A stretch of 64,000 nt of DNA, from assembly GCA_043421945.1 (NCBI GenBank), contig JBHOGO010000004.1, forward strand, positions 56,313-120,312, written 5' to 3'. The DNA is from Thaumasiovibrio sp043421945. GTDB lineage: Bacteria > Pseudomonadota > Gammaproteobacteria > Enterobacterales > Vibrionaceae. How positions within the stretch are numbered: position 1 is the first letter of the stretch; each line of letters opens with the position of its first letter. The position numbers and the translations under genes are program-made. The notes under the pieces are model-generated. The model saw only the letters and a program-made list of their open reading frames with translations. It was not told the DNA's origin and ran no database searches. Below are positions 1 through 9,495 of this stretch, piece after piece.

Positions 1-1108
1 CGAGTGAGTCATTAAAATCGAATGGGATGTTTTCCAGCAATAACTTACCCGCCTCTAACTTCGAGAAGTCAAGAATATCATTAATGATAGTAAGTAAGTT
101 ATTGGCTGATTTTTCAATGGTTTGTAGGTAGTCTCGCTGACTGGTTGTTAGCTGTGTTTTCAGCATTTGGCGTGTAAAGCCGATCACACCATTAAGCGGT
201 GTTCTCAATTCATGGGACATATTTGCCAAGAATTCAGACTTAACCCTTGCCGCTTCTTGTGCTCGCTTCTTGGCGATATCAAGCTCGACGTTTTGTATTT
301 CGAGTTGCTCTAAGGTTTCGAGGAGATCAGATGTGGCCTGATCGATGCTCTGCTGCATTTCTCCGTGATAGTCTGACAGTGATATTGCCATGGCATTGAT
401 ACCATTTTTCAAGGTATCGAGTTCACCAATCATCCGCCCTTCAATACGTGTATCTACGTGACCACGGCGGATTCTGTCAACCATATCGACCATATCTGTA
501 ATGGGACCGCTGACCTCCTTGGTAAGCTTATAGGCAAAAATACCAGAGATGGCTAACCCGAGGCTGAGTACTAATAAGGCGGTAAACATCTCCTGATATT
601 GCTGTAGCCGCAGCGCACTGAGATCTAGCTCTAAGGCGACATAGCCCAGCGAGGTATCATCTTCTATTGTCCGGTTGGGGTTTGTGAAGCGGCTTTCTGC
701 GATAATCGGCGACTTGAGAATTAAGGCATTTTCGTGCCACTTCATTGTCGTTAAGCTCGGAATAGTTTCGTCAGCTGGAAACATCAGCATTTCAAAGTTG
801 CGATGAAAGTTCGAGGTGACAAAAAGCTCATTATTTTTGTCGAACACGGCAATCGTGCGGATGATATCCGAATGCTTACGATGCGCGTAGCTGATCATGC
901 GTCTAACGACTTCACGATTATTTGTACTCATACCGTGTTCGGTAGAGATGGCTAAAGGCTCTATAATATTATAGCCAGTTGTCGATAGCTGATTTTCTAA
1001 ATCTTGATAGCGGTTAATGGTAAAAAAGCCGCTTAGTAGCAGCCCAATAATCAAGGTGGGGGCTAATGTCAGGGTAAAGACCCTTGCCCGAAGTCCGTAT
1101 TTGGTCAT
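1..1108 (-). CDS. barA: BarA/VarS hybrid sensor histidine kinase, N-terminal part (cut by window edge)
   Basis: Reading the minus strand from an ATG at 1108 gives about 369 codons, open to the window edge. The product starts MTKYGLRARVFTLTLAPTLI with one membrane segment at about residues 10-30. A periplasmic region and a second membrane segment near residue 170 follow, then a HAMP linker (GPITDMVDMVDRIRRG), a coiled coil and a HisKA H-box with FLANMSHELRTPLNG. This is the layout of BarA (VarS in Vibrio), the sensor whose partner UvrY/VarA drives the sRNAs that titrate CsrA. The ATPase, receiver and HPt domains would lie beyond position 1. It is divergent from rlmD, as in other Vibrionaceae. 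Identity rests on the H-box, the architecture and the synteny. Confidence 0.9.
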   Translation of the reverse strand, partial: MTKYGLRARVFTLTLAPTLIIGLLLSGFFTINRYQDLENQLSTTGYNIIEPLAISTEHGMSTNNREVVRRMISYAHRKHSDIIRTIAVFDKNNELFVTSNFHRNFEMLMFPADETIPSLTTMKWHENALILKSPIIAESRFTNPNRTIEDDTSLGYVALELDLSALRLQQYQEMFTALLVLSLGLAISGIFAYKLTKEVSGPITDMVDMVDRIRRGHVDTRIEGRMIGELDTLKNGINAMAISLSDYHGEMQQSIDQATSDLLETLEQLEIQNVELDIAKKRAQEAARVKSEFLANMSHELRTPLNGVIGFTRQMLKTQLTTSQRDYLQTIEKSANNLLTIINDILDFSKLEAGKLLLENIPFDFNDSL

Positions 1109-1230
1109 GAGTCAATAAATTGCAAAAAATGCTGTCTGTGGGAGAATTGGCGCTTAATGTTTACTAGCTTAATTTAACCGAGGCTAATGAACAATCGATC
1201 TACGTTCAAACAATGCACATGAAGGTCATA

Positions 1231-2541
1231 ATGGCGCAGTTTTTTAAGCCGCAACGAAGAAAAGTTGCTGATACCAAGCATAAACCCCTCCAGATTACTC
1301 GATTAGATGCGCATGGCGCCGGAGTTGGGAGTCTCGATGGGAAAACCGTCTTTGTTGAAGGTGTGTTACCCAATGAACGTGCGCTCGTGCAATTGACAGA
1401 GCAAAAGCGTCAGTATGCGAAAGCTAAACTGATTAAATTGCTTGAGCCATCAGCACAACGCCAATTACCGTTCTGCGAATACTACCAACAATGTGGTGGT
1501 TGTAACTTGCAGCACCTCGATCATGAGGCACAAGTGAACCATAAGCAGGCGTCAGTCTCTCGCCTTTTTGAGCCTCACTCTGAATTGACTGTTGCTGAGC
1601 CGATTGCGCTAGGGTCGAAAGGCTACCGTCGCTCAGCTCGATTGAGCCTATGGCTGGACAAACAGCAGCAGCTGCATATCGGCTTTCGCCAAAAAGGCAG
1701 TAAGGCTGTGGTTGATATCGATCACTGTGCGGTCTTAGACCCTTCTTTGGCTGAGTTATTGCCAAAGGTGAAAGCATTACTGCTTGGTTTTCGTCAGCCA
1801 AGAGCGCTTGGTCATGTCGAGTTGATTGCCGCTTCGAATGGTCGTGTTCTGATGTTGCGTCACACAGCCGCTTTAAAACCTCAGCATTTAGCGGCTCTAG
1901 AGGCATTCTCTGAGCAGCATGATTTAATGTTATTTCACTCCGCAGATGGTGAGAATATTGTCCAACTTCGTGGTGAGCAGCCTTACTATGAGATAGGTAC
2001 ACACAAAGTATTTTTCAGACCGGGTGATTTTATTCAGGTGAATGCTGAAGTGAATCGGCAGATGGTAGATCAAGCACTAACTTGGCTTGACCCACAAGCG
2101 GATGAGCGTGTGTTGGATCTTTTCTGTGGCTTGGGTAACTTTTCACTGCCTTTGGCATCAAAGGTTAAACAGGTTGTGGGCGTCGAGGGTGTAGACGATA
2201 TGGTGGAGCGAGCAAGTCAAAATGCCAACGTGAATGGTGTTGATAATGCGCGTTTTTACCAAGCAAATCTTGATGATGATTTTAGTGAGCAGCCGTGGGC
2301 ATCAGAGCCATTTGATAAGGTGCTGCTAGACCCAGCTCGAGCGGGTGCCGCAGGTGCTATGACGCACATTGTAAACCTTGCGCCTAAAAAGGTGGTTTAC
2401 GTATCATGCAACCCTGCAACGTTAGCGCGTGATAGCGAAATATTGCTGCAAAATGGGTATCAGTTAACCAAACTAGGCACCATGGATATGTTTCCTCATA
2501 CAGGACATACAGAGTCCATGGCGTTATTCACCAAGTTGTGA
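1231..2541 (+). CDS. rlmD: 23S rRNA (uracil-1939-C5)-methyltransferase RlmD
   Basis: This SAM-dependent enzyme makes m5U1939 in 23S rRNA. From the ATG at 1231 (MAQFFKP) it has 436 aa, close to the 433 of E. coli. An upstream in-frame ATG at 1213 exists, but AAGG at 1221-1224 is well placed only for 1231. A TRAM domain occupies about residues 15-70. The Fe-S ligands are visible as C82, C88, C91 (FCEYYQQCGGC) and C166. The SAM-binding loop VLDLFCGLGNF is near 294-304, and the catalytic cysteine C393 sits in VSCNPATLARD. It is divergent from barA and upstream of relA, the usual vibrio order. Confidence 0.96.
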   Translation: MAQFFKPQRRKVADTKHKPLQITRLDAHGAGVGSLDGKTVFVEGVLPNERALVQLTEQKRQYAKAKLIKLLEPSAQRQLPFCEYYQQCGGCNLQHLDHEAQVNHKQASVSRLFEPHSELTVAEPIALGSKGYRRSARLSLWLDKQQQLHIGFRQKGSKAVVDIDHCAVLDPSLAELLPKVKALLLGFRQPRALGHVELIAASNGRVLMLRHTAALKPQHLAALEAFSEQHDLMLFHSADGENIVQLRGEQPYYEIGTHKVFFRPGDFIQVNAEVNRQMVDQALTWLDPQADERVLDLFCGLGNFSLPLASKVKQVVGVEGVDDMVERASQNANVNGVDNARFYQANLDDDFSEQPWASEPFDKVLLDPARAGAAGAMTHIVNLAPKKVVYVSCNPATLARDSEILLQNGYQLTKLGTMDMFPHTGHTESMALFTKL

Positions 2542-2622
2542 GATAACTACCACTAGAATCACTCGTGACTGCAACAAGCTGAGTAACAAATCAGCAATTT
2601 ATAGCGATAATGGGAAGGGACG

Positions 2623-4848
2623 ATGGTCGCGATACGCGGTGCACATTTAACGGAAAATCGCGCATTTGAGTTGGCGCAATGGGTTGATAGCCTGCAGCAG
2701 GATAAGCAGGCTAGAAAGCGAATTAGAGAGACCTACTTGCTGTGTGAGCAGCAGGTAGAAGGCTCCGCGTATGCACCCTTGGTGCTGTGGCGCGGGCGTG
2801 AGATGGTTGAAATTCTGGTGACCCTCAATATGGATGCCAGTACGCTGATTTCTGCGCTGCTGTTTCCTGTTGTAGAGATGGGGCTATACAGCCATGAAGA
2901 GCTGCATGAGAACCACCCGAAGGTCATTGTTGAAATGGTTGAGGGTGTTGAACAGATGGCAGCGATTGGCCATTTGAGTGCAGCGACGGGAGATACAGCC
3001 ACCTCCTTACAAGTTGATAATATCCGCCGAATGCTTCTCTCGATGGTAGAAGACTTTCGTTGCGTGGTAATAAAACTGGCAGAGCGCATTTGTCATTTGC
3101 GTGAGGTGAAAGATGAACCTGATGCGGTTCGTCGTAATGCTGCCAAAGAGTGTGCGAATATTTACGCACCGTTAGCAAACCGTCTTGGTATCGGCCAGCT
3201 AAAGTGGGAAATTGAAGACTACACCTTTCGGTATCAGCACCCTGACACGTATAAGCAAATCGCGAAGCAGCTTTCCGAGCGACGCATTGTGCGTGAGCAG
3301 TACATTGATGAGTTTGTGACAGACTTAAGCGCTTCGATGAAAAGCGCGAACATTGGCGTTGAGGTACAAGGGCGGCCTAAGCACATCTATAGCATCTGGC
3401 GAAAGATGAAGAAAAAGAACCTTGCTTTTGACGAGTTGTTCGATGTGCGTGCGGTTCGAATTGTCGCGGATGAGCTTCAAGACTGTTATGCGGCTTTGGG
3501 TATTGTGCATACCAAGTATCGTCATTTACCGAAAGAGTTTGATGACTATGTTGCCAATCCTAAGCCAAATGGCTATCAGTCGATTCATACTGTCGTGTTG
3601 GGCCCTGAAGGCAAGACTGTCGAAATTCAGATCCGAACGAAAGCGATGCATGAGGAGTCTGAACTTGGCGTTGCTGCACACTGGAAATATAAAGAAGGTG
3701 GCAGTGGTCACGGCCGAGGCTCCGCTTATGATGAAAAGATCACTTGGCTGAGAAAACTCCTCGCTTGGCAAGAAGAGATGTCTGATTCTGGTGATATGCT
3801 GGAAGAGCTCCGTAGCCAAGTGTTTGATGATCGTGTCTATGCCTTTACTCCGAAAGGGGACGTGGTTGACCTGCCAGCTGTCGCGACACCACTTGATTTT
3901 GCTTACCATATTCATTCCGAGGTTGGGCATCGATGTATCGGTGCCAAAGTGGAAGGGCGTATTGTTCCTTTTACATATCGATTGAACATGGGTGATCAAG
4001 TTGAAATCATCACTCAAAAAGAGCCGAATCCTTCACGTGACTGGCTTAACCCTAACATGGGGTTTGTGTATTCGAGCCGTGCGAGAGCAAAAGTCCATGC
4101 GTGGTTCCGCAAACAAGATCGTGATAAGAACATCACCGCAGGTAAAGAGATCCTTGAAACGGAGCTTGTTAAAATCAATGCGACGTTAAAAGATGCTGAA
4201 AGTTATGCACTGAAACGCTTTAATGCCAAAAACACTGATGAGCTCTTCGCTGGGATTGGCTGTGGTGATTTACGGATTAACCAAGTCGTTAATCACATTA
4301 ATGCATTAGTGAATAAGCCGACAGCGGAAGAAGAAGATCAGCAGCTGCTTGAGAAGCTAACAGAGAGCGGGAATACATCATCATCGGTACAAAAACCAAG
4401 TCGTGATGCGATTGTGGTTGAAGGGGTCGATAACTTGATGACTCACCTTGCGCGCTGTTGTCAGCCTATTCCTGGTGATGACATTTGTGGGTTTGTGACG
4501 CAAGGGCGAGGCATTTCAGTACACCGCAGTGACTGTGAGCAGCTTGAAGAGCTTCGTCACCATGCCGCAGAGCGTATCATTGATGTTGTGTGGGGGAGTT
4601 TTAGTGGTAAATATAAAATCACAGCCCGGGTGTTAGCGACTGAGCGTAATGGCTTGTTGAAAGATCTCACTACGACTTTTGCGAATGAAAAAATCACGGT
4701 CAGTGGTATGAAGAGCCGTTTTGATAATAAAAAACAGCTCACTGTGATGGACTTTGAGCTAGAACTCACAGATTTAGCAACGCTAGGGCGTGTGCTTAAG
4801 CGTATCGAGTCACTACGTGATGTCGCTCAAGCGAGACGTTTACATTAG
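2623..4848 (+). CDS. relA: GTP pyrophosphokinase RelA, (p)ppGpp synthetase I
   Basis: RelA is the ribosome-associated stringent-response synthetase that makes (p)ppGpp from ATP and GTP/GDP when uncharged tRNA enters the A site. It has 741 aa. The N-terminal hydrolase-like domain lacks the catalytic HD motif (the region reads LFPVVEMGLYS), the sign of RelA rather than bifunctional SpoT. The synthetase domain follows at about 240-370 (EFDDYVANPKPNGYQSIHT, then EIQIRT), then TGS at about 400-465 (VYAFTPKGDVVDLP), a zinc-finger-like region with C611-C612, and a C-terminal ACT domain. The start at 2623 has a strong Shine-Dalgarno (GGGAAGGGA). A terminator follows at 4903-4938. Confidence 0.97.
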   Translation: MVAIRGAHLTENRAFELAQWVDSLQQDKQARKRIRETYLLCEQQVEGSAYAPLVLWRGREMVEILVTLNMDASTLISALLFPVVEMGLYSHEELHENHPKVIVEMVEGVEQMAAIGHLSAATGDTATSLQVDNIRRMLLSMVEDFRCVVIKLAERICHLREVKDEPDAVRRNAAKECANIYAPLANRLGIGQLKWEIEDYTFRYQHPDTYKQIAKQLSERRIVREQYIDEFVTDLSASMKSANIGVEVQGRPKHIYSIWRKMKKKNLAFDELFDVRAVRIVADELQDCYAALGIVHTKYRHLPKEFDDYVANPKPNGYQSIHTVVLGPEGKTVEIQIRTKAMHEESELGVAAHWKYKEGGSGHGRGSAYDEKITWLRKLLAWQEEMSDSGDMLEELRSQVFDDRVYAFTPKGDVVDLPAVATPLDFAYHIHSEVGHRCIGAKVEGRIVPFTYRLNMGDQVEIITQKEPNPSRDWLNPNMGFVYSSRARAKVHAWFRKQDRDKNITAGKEILETELVKINATLKDAESYALKRFNAKNTDELFAGIGCGDLRINQVVNHINALVNKPTAEEEDQQLLEKLTESGNTSSSVQKPSRDAIVVEGVDNLMTHLARCCQPIPGDDICGFVTQGRGISVHRSDCEQLEELRHHAAERIIDVVWGSFSGKYKITARVLATERNGLLKDLTTTFANEKITVSGMKSRFDNKKQLTVMDFELELTDLATLGRVLKRIESLRDVAQARRLH

Positions 4849-4902
4849 TGGTCACATTTGAAGCTGCGCTATTCGCGTAATGATCAATCAATAATTGAGA
4901 AG

Positions 4903-4938
4903 GGGAAGCGACTCGACAGAGAGCCGCTTCCCTTTTTT
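4903..4938 (+). terminator. Rho-independent terminator after relA
   Basis: Arms GGGAAGCG (4903-4910) and CGCTTCCC (4925-4932) are extended inward by a CTC/GAG pairing and followed by six T. It separates relA from mazG, which therefore probably has read-through or its own promoter. Confidence 0.85.
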
Positions 4939-4958
4939 ATAAGGTAATAGGGTTAACT

Positions 4959-5759
4959 ATGTCGAAGACAGCAATGAACGATCTCTTAACTATCATGGCG
5001 AAGCTCCGTGATCCTGATGGGGGCTGTCCTTGGGATTTAAAGCAAAGTTTTGACACTATTGTGCCTCATACCATTGAAGAGGTTTATGAGGTCGCAGAGG
5101 CTATTTCTGAACAAAACTGGGATGAGTTAAAAGAAGAGCTGGGGGATTTATTGTTCCAGATTGTCTTCTACAGCCAGCTAGCGAAGGAGCAAGGACTCTT
5201 TTCATTCGACGACATCGTGGAAGGTTTAAATGAAAAGCTAACCCGCCGCCACCCCCATGTTTTTGGAAATGTTGACTTGGCTGACGAAAATGCTATCAAG
5301 GCCAACTGGGAAAAAGAGAAAGCGAGTGAGCGAGTCAGCAAAGGTCAAGAAAGCGTACTGGATAATGTACCATTGGCGCTACCTGCGTTAATTCGAGCTG
5401 ATAAAATCCAAAAGCGGGTTGCTCAACATGGCTTTGATTGGGACAGTTTTGGCCCCGTTGTCAGCAAGGTGCATGAAGAGATCGATGAAGTGATGGAAGA
5501 GGTCACACAACTGTCACCCGACCCTGATAGGGTTGAAGATGAAGTTGGTGATCTACTTTTTGCAGTCGCGAATCTGGCGCGCCATGCCAATGTAAAACCT
5601 GAAACGGCGTTAGCTCGTGCGAATAAAAAGTTTGAACGCCGTTTTCGCGAAGTGGAAAAAAGTGTGCTAGAACAAGGTAAGTGTCTGGACGACTGCGACC
5701 TCGAAAGCCTAGAAAAACACTGGCAAGAGGTTAAAAAAAGGGAGAGAAATGGCATGTAG
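4959..5759 (+). CDS. mazG: Nucleoside triphosphate pyrophosphohydrolase MazG
   Basis: MazG hydrolyses NTPs and dNTPs to NMP plus PPi and is linked to housecleaning and to lowering (p)ppGpp effects under starvation. The 266-aa protein has the tandem MazG architecture. The first module carries EEVYEVAEAI and ELKEELGDLLFQ (about residues 40-75). The second carries EEIDEVMEEV and VEDEVGDLLFAVANLARH (about 175-215). Both show the EExxE/ExxD magnesium-binding pattern. E. coli MazG is 263 aa. It lies between relA and pyrG, as in E. coli and vibrios. The ATG at 4959 is preceded by AAGGTAATAGGG. Confidence 0.95.
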   Translation: MSKTAMNDLLTIMAKLRDPDGGCPWDLKQSFDTIVPHTIEEVYEVAEAISEQNWDELKEELGDLLFQIVFYSQLAKEQGLFSFDDIVEGLNEKLTRRHPHVFGNVDLADENAIKANWEKEKASERVSKGQESVLDNVPLALPALIRADKIQKRVAQHGFDWDSFGPVVSKVHEEIDEVMEEVTQLSPDPDRVEDEVGDLLFAVANLARHANVKPETALARANKKFERRFREVEKSVLEQGKCLDDCDLESLEKHWQEVKKRERNGM

Positions 5760-5840
5760 TAACATGTCCGAGCTGTCACTTGCGTGACACCAATTGATTT
5801 GAGACAAAAAAAATTGAGCATGACTGTGATACTTTTCACG

Positions 5841-5869
5841 TTGTGGCAATAAAGTGGCTCTGGTATCAT
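5841..5869 (+). promoter_or_regulatory. Probable pyrG promoter
   Basis: A -35-like TTGTGG (5841-5846) and a -10-like TATCAT (5864-5869) are separated by exactly 17 bp and followed by a GC-rich segment (AGCGTCCCG). They lie about 55 bp upstream of the pyrG ATG. The assignment rests on consensus match only. Confidence 0.5.
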
Positions 5870-5922
5870 AGCGTCCCGTCCAGATACATTTTAATTCCTC
5901 TAAACCAACTTCCAGGTTAAGC

Positions 5923-7563
5923 ATGACAACAAACTACATTTTTGTTACTGGCGGGGTCGTATCCTCTCTAGGTAAAGGTATTGCTGCTGCATCACTAGCT
6001 GCCATTCTTGAAGCGCGTGGCTTAAACGTCACAATGATGAAGCTCGACCCATACATCAACGTTGATCCGGGCACAATGAGCCCAACTCAACACGGTGAAG
6101 TATTTGTTACGGAAGACGGGGCAGAGACGGACCTAGATTTAGGTCACTATGAGCGTTTCATCCGCACCAAAATGACTAAGCGCAACAACTTCACTGCTGG
6201 TCGTATTTACGCTGAAGTATTGCGTAAAGAGCGTCGCGGTGATTATCTTGGCGCTACCATTCAGGTTATCCCTCACATTACCAACGAAATTAAAGAGCGC
6301 GTGATCTCTGGTGCAGAAGGTCATGACGTTGCTATCGTTGAAGTGGGCGGAACAGTGGGTGATATCGAATCACTGCCATTCATGGAAGCTATCCGTCAGT
6401 TAGCGGTTGAACTTGGTCGTGAGCGCGCGATGTTCATGCACCTTACTTTGGTTCCTTACCTTGCTGCGGCAGGTGAAGTGAAGACAAAGCCAACGCAACA
6501 CTCGGTTAAAGAACTACTTTCTATCGGTATTCAGCCTGACATTCTTGTTTGTCGTAGTGATCGCATGATCCCTGCAAACGAGCGTAAGAAAATTGCACTT
6601 TTCTGTAACGTACAGGAAAAAGCCGTTATATCGATGAAAGACGTAGATTCAATCTACAAAATCCCACAATTAATTAAGGCTCAGGGTCTAGACGATCTTG
6701 TATGTCAGCGCTTTGGTATTACTGCGCCAGAAGCTGATCTGTCTGAGTGGGAACAAGTTATTTACGAAGAAGCTAACCCAACGGCAGAAGTCGTTATTGG
6801 TATGGTTGGTAAATACATTGAACTACCTGATGCATACAAATCGGTGAACGAAGCATTGAAACATGCTGGTTTGAAAAACCGTTTGTCTGTGAAGATCAAG
6901 TATGTTGATTCTCAAGATGTTGAATCTAAAGGTGAAGAGGTACTACAAGGCCTTGACGCTATTCTCGTTCCTGGTGGCTTCGGTGGCCGTGGCGTAGAAG
7001 GTAAGATTCAAACTGCAAAATTTGCACGTGAAAACAAGATTCCTTACTTGGGTATTTGTTTGGGTATGCAAGTTGCTCTTATTGAGTACGCTCGTAATGT
7101 CGCTGGCCTGGAAGATGCTCACTCATCTGAGTTCAACCCAGCAACGACGAATCCAGTTGTTGGCCTTATCACTGAGTGGGTTGACGGCGAAGGTAAAGTA
7201 GAAGAGCGTACTGAGAGTTCAGATCTTGGCGGCACAATGCGACTTGGTTCGCAGCTATGTCACCTTGAAGATGGCTCTAAAGCACGTGAGCTGTATGGCA
7301 ATGCGACAATTCATGAGCGTCATCGTCATCGCTACGAAGTAAATAACAATCTGCTAGAAAAACTGAAAAAAGCGGGTCTACGTGTTTCAGGTCTTTCTGC
7401 AGATAAGAAACTGGTGGAAATCATTGAAGTACCAAACCACCCATGGTTTGTTGCGGCTCAGTTCCACCCTGAGTTCACATCAACACCTCGTGACGGTCAC
7501 CCGTTATTTGAAGGTTTTGTTGCTGCTGCTGGCGTTTTCCAGCGCGGTGAACTTGACAAGTAA
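5923..7563 (+). CDS. pyrG: CTP synthase PyrG
   Basis: PyrG converts UTP to CTP using ATP and glutamine, the last step of pyrimidine nucleotide synthesis. It has 546 aa (E. coli 545). The N-terminal amidoligase domain starts MTTNYIFVTGGVVSSLGKGI, which includes the P-loop-like VSSLGKG. It is followed by the KLDPYINVDPGTMSP and GTVGDIES motifs. The class I glutamine amidotransferase domain covers about 290-546, with the nucleophile C379 in LGICLGMQ and the histidine/glutamate pair in FHPEFTS. eno lies directly downstream, as in most gammaproteobacteria. Confidence 0.98.
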   Translation: MTTNYIFVTGGVVSSLGKGIAAASLAAILEARGLNVTMMKLDPYINVDPGTMSPTQHGEVFVTEDGAETDLDLGHYERFIRTKMTKRNNFTAGRIYAEVLRKERRGDYLGATIQVIPHITNEIKERVISGAEGHDVAIVEVGGTVGDIESLPFMEAIRQLAVELGRERAMFMHLTLVPYLAAAGEVKTKPTQHSVKELLSIGIQPDILVCRSDRMIPANERKKIALFCNVQEKAVISMKDVDSIYKIPQLIKAQGLDDLVCQRFGITAPEADLSEWEQVIYEEANPTAEVVIGMVGKYIELPDAYKSVNEALKHAGLKNRLSVKIKYVDSQDVESKGEEVLQGLDAILVPGGFGGRGVEGKIQTAKFARENKIPYLGICLGMQVALIEYARNVAGLEDAHSSEFNPATTNPVVGLITEWVDGEGKVEERTESSDLGGTMRLGSQLCHLEDGSKARELYGNATIHERHRHRYEVNNNLLEKLKKAGLRVSGLSADKKLVEIIEVPNHPWFVAAQFHPEFTSTPRDGHPLFEGFVAAAGVFQRGELDK

Positions 7564-7640
7564 TCAAATGGAAAGGCCGCAGCCATAAGGGCCGCGGCTT
7601 TGGTTCGCTTTTTAAATTGTTAAAGCAAGAGGAAAGACTA

Positions 7641-8939
7641 ATGTCTAAGATCGTTAAAGTTCTAGGTCGTGAAATTATCGATTCACGTGGTAACCCAACT
7701 GTAGAAGCTGAAGTTCACCTAGAAGGTGGTTTCGTAGGTATGGCTGCTGCGCCATCTGGTGCTTCTACTGGTTCTCGTGAAGCTCTAGAGCTACGTGACG
7801 GCGACAAAGCACGTTTCCTAGGTAAAGGTGTTCTAAAAGCTGTTGAAGCTGTAAACGGTCCAATCGCTGAAGCGCTAGTTGGCAAAGATGCGAAAGCACA
7901 AGCTGAACTTGACCAAATCATGATCGACCTAGACGGTACTGACAACAAAGCTAAGTTTGGTGCAAACGCAATCCTAGCGGTTTCTCTAGCAAACGCAAAA
8001 GCTGCTGCTGCTGCGAAAGGCATGCCTCTTTACGAGCACATTGCTGAGCTAAACGGTACTGCTGGCGTATTCTCTATGCCTCTTCCAATGATGAACATCA
8101 TCAACGGTGGTGAGCACGCAGATAACAACGTTGATATCCAAGAGTTCATGATTCAACCTGTTGGCGCTAAAACGCTTAAAGAAGCTCTACGTGTAGGTGC
8201 TGAAGTATTCCACAACCTAGCTAAAGTACTTAAGGCGAAAGGCCTAAGCACTGCAGTTGGTGATGAAGGTGGTTTCGCTCCTAACCTTGAGTCTAACGCT
8301 GCTGCTCTAGCTGCAATCAAAGAAGCTGTTGAAGCTGCTGGTTACGAGCTAGGTAAAGACGTTACTCTAGCGATGGACTGTGCTGCATCTGAGTTCTTCG
8401 ACAAAGAAGCTGGCAACTACAACATGAAAGGCGAAGGTAAAATCTTCTCTTCTGAAGAGTTTAACCACTACCTAGCTGAGCTAGCGACTGAGTACCCAAT
8501 CGTTTCTATCGAAGATGGTCTTGACGAGTCAGATTGGGATGGCTTCAAGCACCAAACTGAACTACTAGGTGACAAAATTCAACTAGTAGGTGACGATCTA
8601 TTCGTTACAAACACTAAGATCCTTGCGAAAGGTATCGAGATGGGTGTTGCTAACTCTATCCTTATCAAGTTCAACCAAATCGGTTCTCTAACAGAGACTC
8701 TAGCTGCAATCAAGATGGCTAAAGATGCTGGTTACACAGCTGTAATCTCTCACCGTTCTGGCGAAACTGAAGATGCAACTATCGCTGATCTAGCGGTAGG
8801 TACTGCTGCAGGTCAAATCAAAACTGGTTCTATGAGCCGTTCTGACCGTGTTGCTAAGTACAACCAACTTATCCGTATCGAAGAAGCTCTAGGTTCTAAA
8901 GCTCCTTACAACGGTCTTAAAGAAGTAAAAGGTCAGTAA
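7641..8939 (+). CDS. eno: Enolase
   Basis: Enolase interconverts 2-phosphoglycerate and phosphoenolpyruvate and is a structural component of the RNA degradosome in Enterobacteria. An upstream in-frame TTG at 7617 exists, but the ATG at 7641 (MSKIVKVLGREIIDSRGNPT) has the AAGAGGAAAG Shine-Dalgarno and the family's start, giving 432 aa. Hallmarks are GASTGSREALELRD, the signature ILIKFNQIGSLTETL and SHRSGETED. Codon use is strongly biased (CTA for Leu, GGT, GCT), typical of a highly expressed vibrio gene. An excellent terminator follows. Confidence 0.98.
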   Translation: MSKIVKVLGREIIDSRGNPTVEAEVHLEGGFVGMAAAPSGASTGSREALELRDGDKARFLGKGVLKAVEAVNGPIAEALVGKDAKAQAELDQIMIDLDGTDNKAKFGANAILAVSLANAKAAAAAKGMPLYEHIAELNGTAGVFSMPLPMMNIINGGEHADNNVDIQEFMIQPVGAKTLKEALRVGAEVFHNLAKVLKAKGLSTAVGDEGGFAPNLESNAAALAAIKEAVEAAGYELGKDVTLAMDCAASEFFDKEAGNYNMKGEGKIFSSEEFNHYLAELATEYPIVSIEDGLDESDWDGFKHQTELLGDKIQLVGDDLFVTNTKILAKGIEMGVANSILIKFNQIGSLTETLAAIKMAKDAGYTAVISHRSGETEDATIADLAVGTAAGQIKTGSMSRSDRVAKYNQLIRIEEALGSKAPYNGLKEVKGQ

Positions 8940-8970
8940 TTCTCTTTGAATTATTAGCTTAAGCTTTTGA

Positions 8971-8995
8971 AGCCGCCCATCGGGCGGCTTTTTTT
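8971..8995 (+). terminator. Rho-independent terminator after eno
   Basis: An 8-bp GC-rich stem, AGCCGCCC (8971-8978) and GGGCGGCT (8982-8989), has a three-base loop and a run of T to 8995. Confidence 0.92.
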
Positions 8996-9196
8996 ATGTC
9001 TGTATTTTGTACGGCTGAAGAGTGATGCTGCGATCTATCTATTCTTCAATATGGTATTTAGCGTGCAATTTTACACCACCCAAATGCTCGTTTGGGCACA
9101 CTCTCGACTTTTTACTCCCAGCGTTAATAAGGTGCTAGCCTATTGATAGGCTTTATGGGATTATTCAGCCAAATCACATTGGTGCTAAAGGCTTAC

Positions 9197-9475
9197 ATGC
9201 GATTACTTACCTTAACATTGCTTATCACACTGGCGTTGCTGCAAGCAACACTCTGGTATGGAAAAAACGGAGTCTTTGACTATTTCGAAATACGTGATTA
9301 TGTCGCAGCACAGCAAGAAGCTAACTTAGAGCTTCAACGGCGTAATGAACAGATGTATACCGAGATAGCAGACCTAAATCGTGGTGTTGATGCCATTGAA
9401 GAGCGTGCTCGCAATGAGTTGGGTATGATCAAAAAAGGTGAGACATTTTTTCGCGTAATTGATACTGAACAATAG
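9197..9475 (+). CDS. ftsB: Cell division protein FtsB
   Basis: FtsB is the small bitopic divisome protein that forms the FtsQ-FtsL-FtsB complex. From the ATG at 9197 (MRLLTLTLLITLALLQ) it has 92 aa. The in-frame ATG at 9143 is less likely because AAAGG at 9187-9191 is spaced for 9197. A single membrane helix (residues 3-20) is followed by a coiled coil (VAAQQEANLELQRRNEQMY) and the FtsB end with RARNELGMIKKGETFFRV. It is followed at once by ispD, the conserved order ftsB-ispD-ispF-truD-surE-pcm-nlpD-rpoS. Confidence 0.93.
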   Translation: MRLLTLTLLITLALLQATLWYGKNGVFDYFEIRDYVAAQQEANLELQRRNEQMYTEIADLNRGVDAIEERARNELGMIKKGETFFRVIDTEQ

Positions 9476-9495
9476 TTATAAATTGGATTTCTGTT

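Noticed and set aside
1433..2002. A 189-codon minus-strand frame inside rlmD
   Set aside because: Shadow of a well-supported gene on the other strand; no motif.
7572..7601. GC-rich imperfect hairpin between pyrG and eno as a terminator
   Set aside because: The stem has a bulge and a mismatch and the T-run is interrupted; pyrG and eno are usually co-transcribed, so it was not called.
9137..9152. Short stem AGCCTA/TAGGCT just before ftsB
   Set aside because: Only 6 bp with no T-run of note; too common by chance to call.
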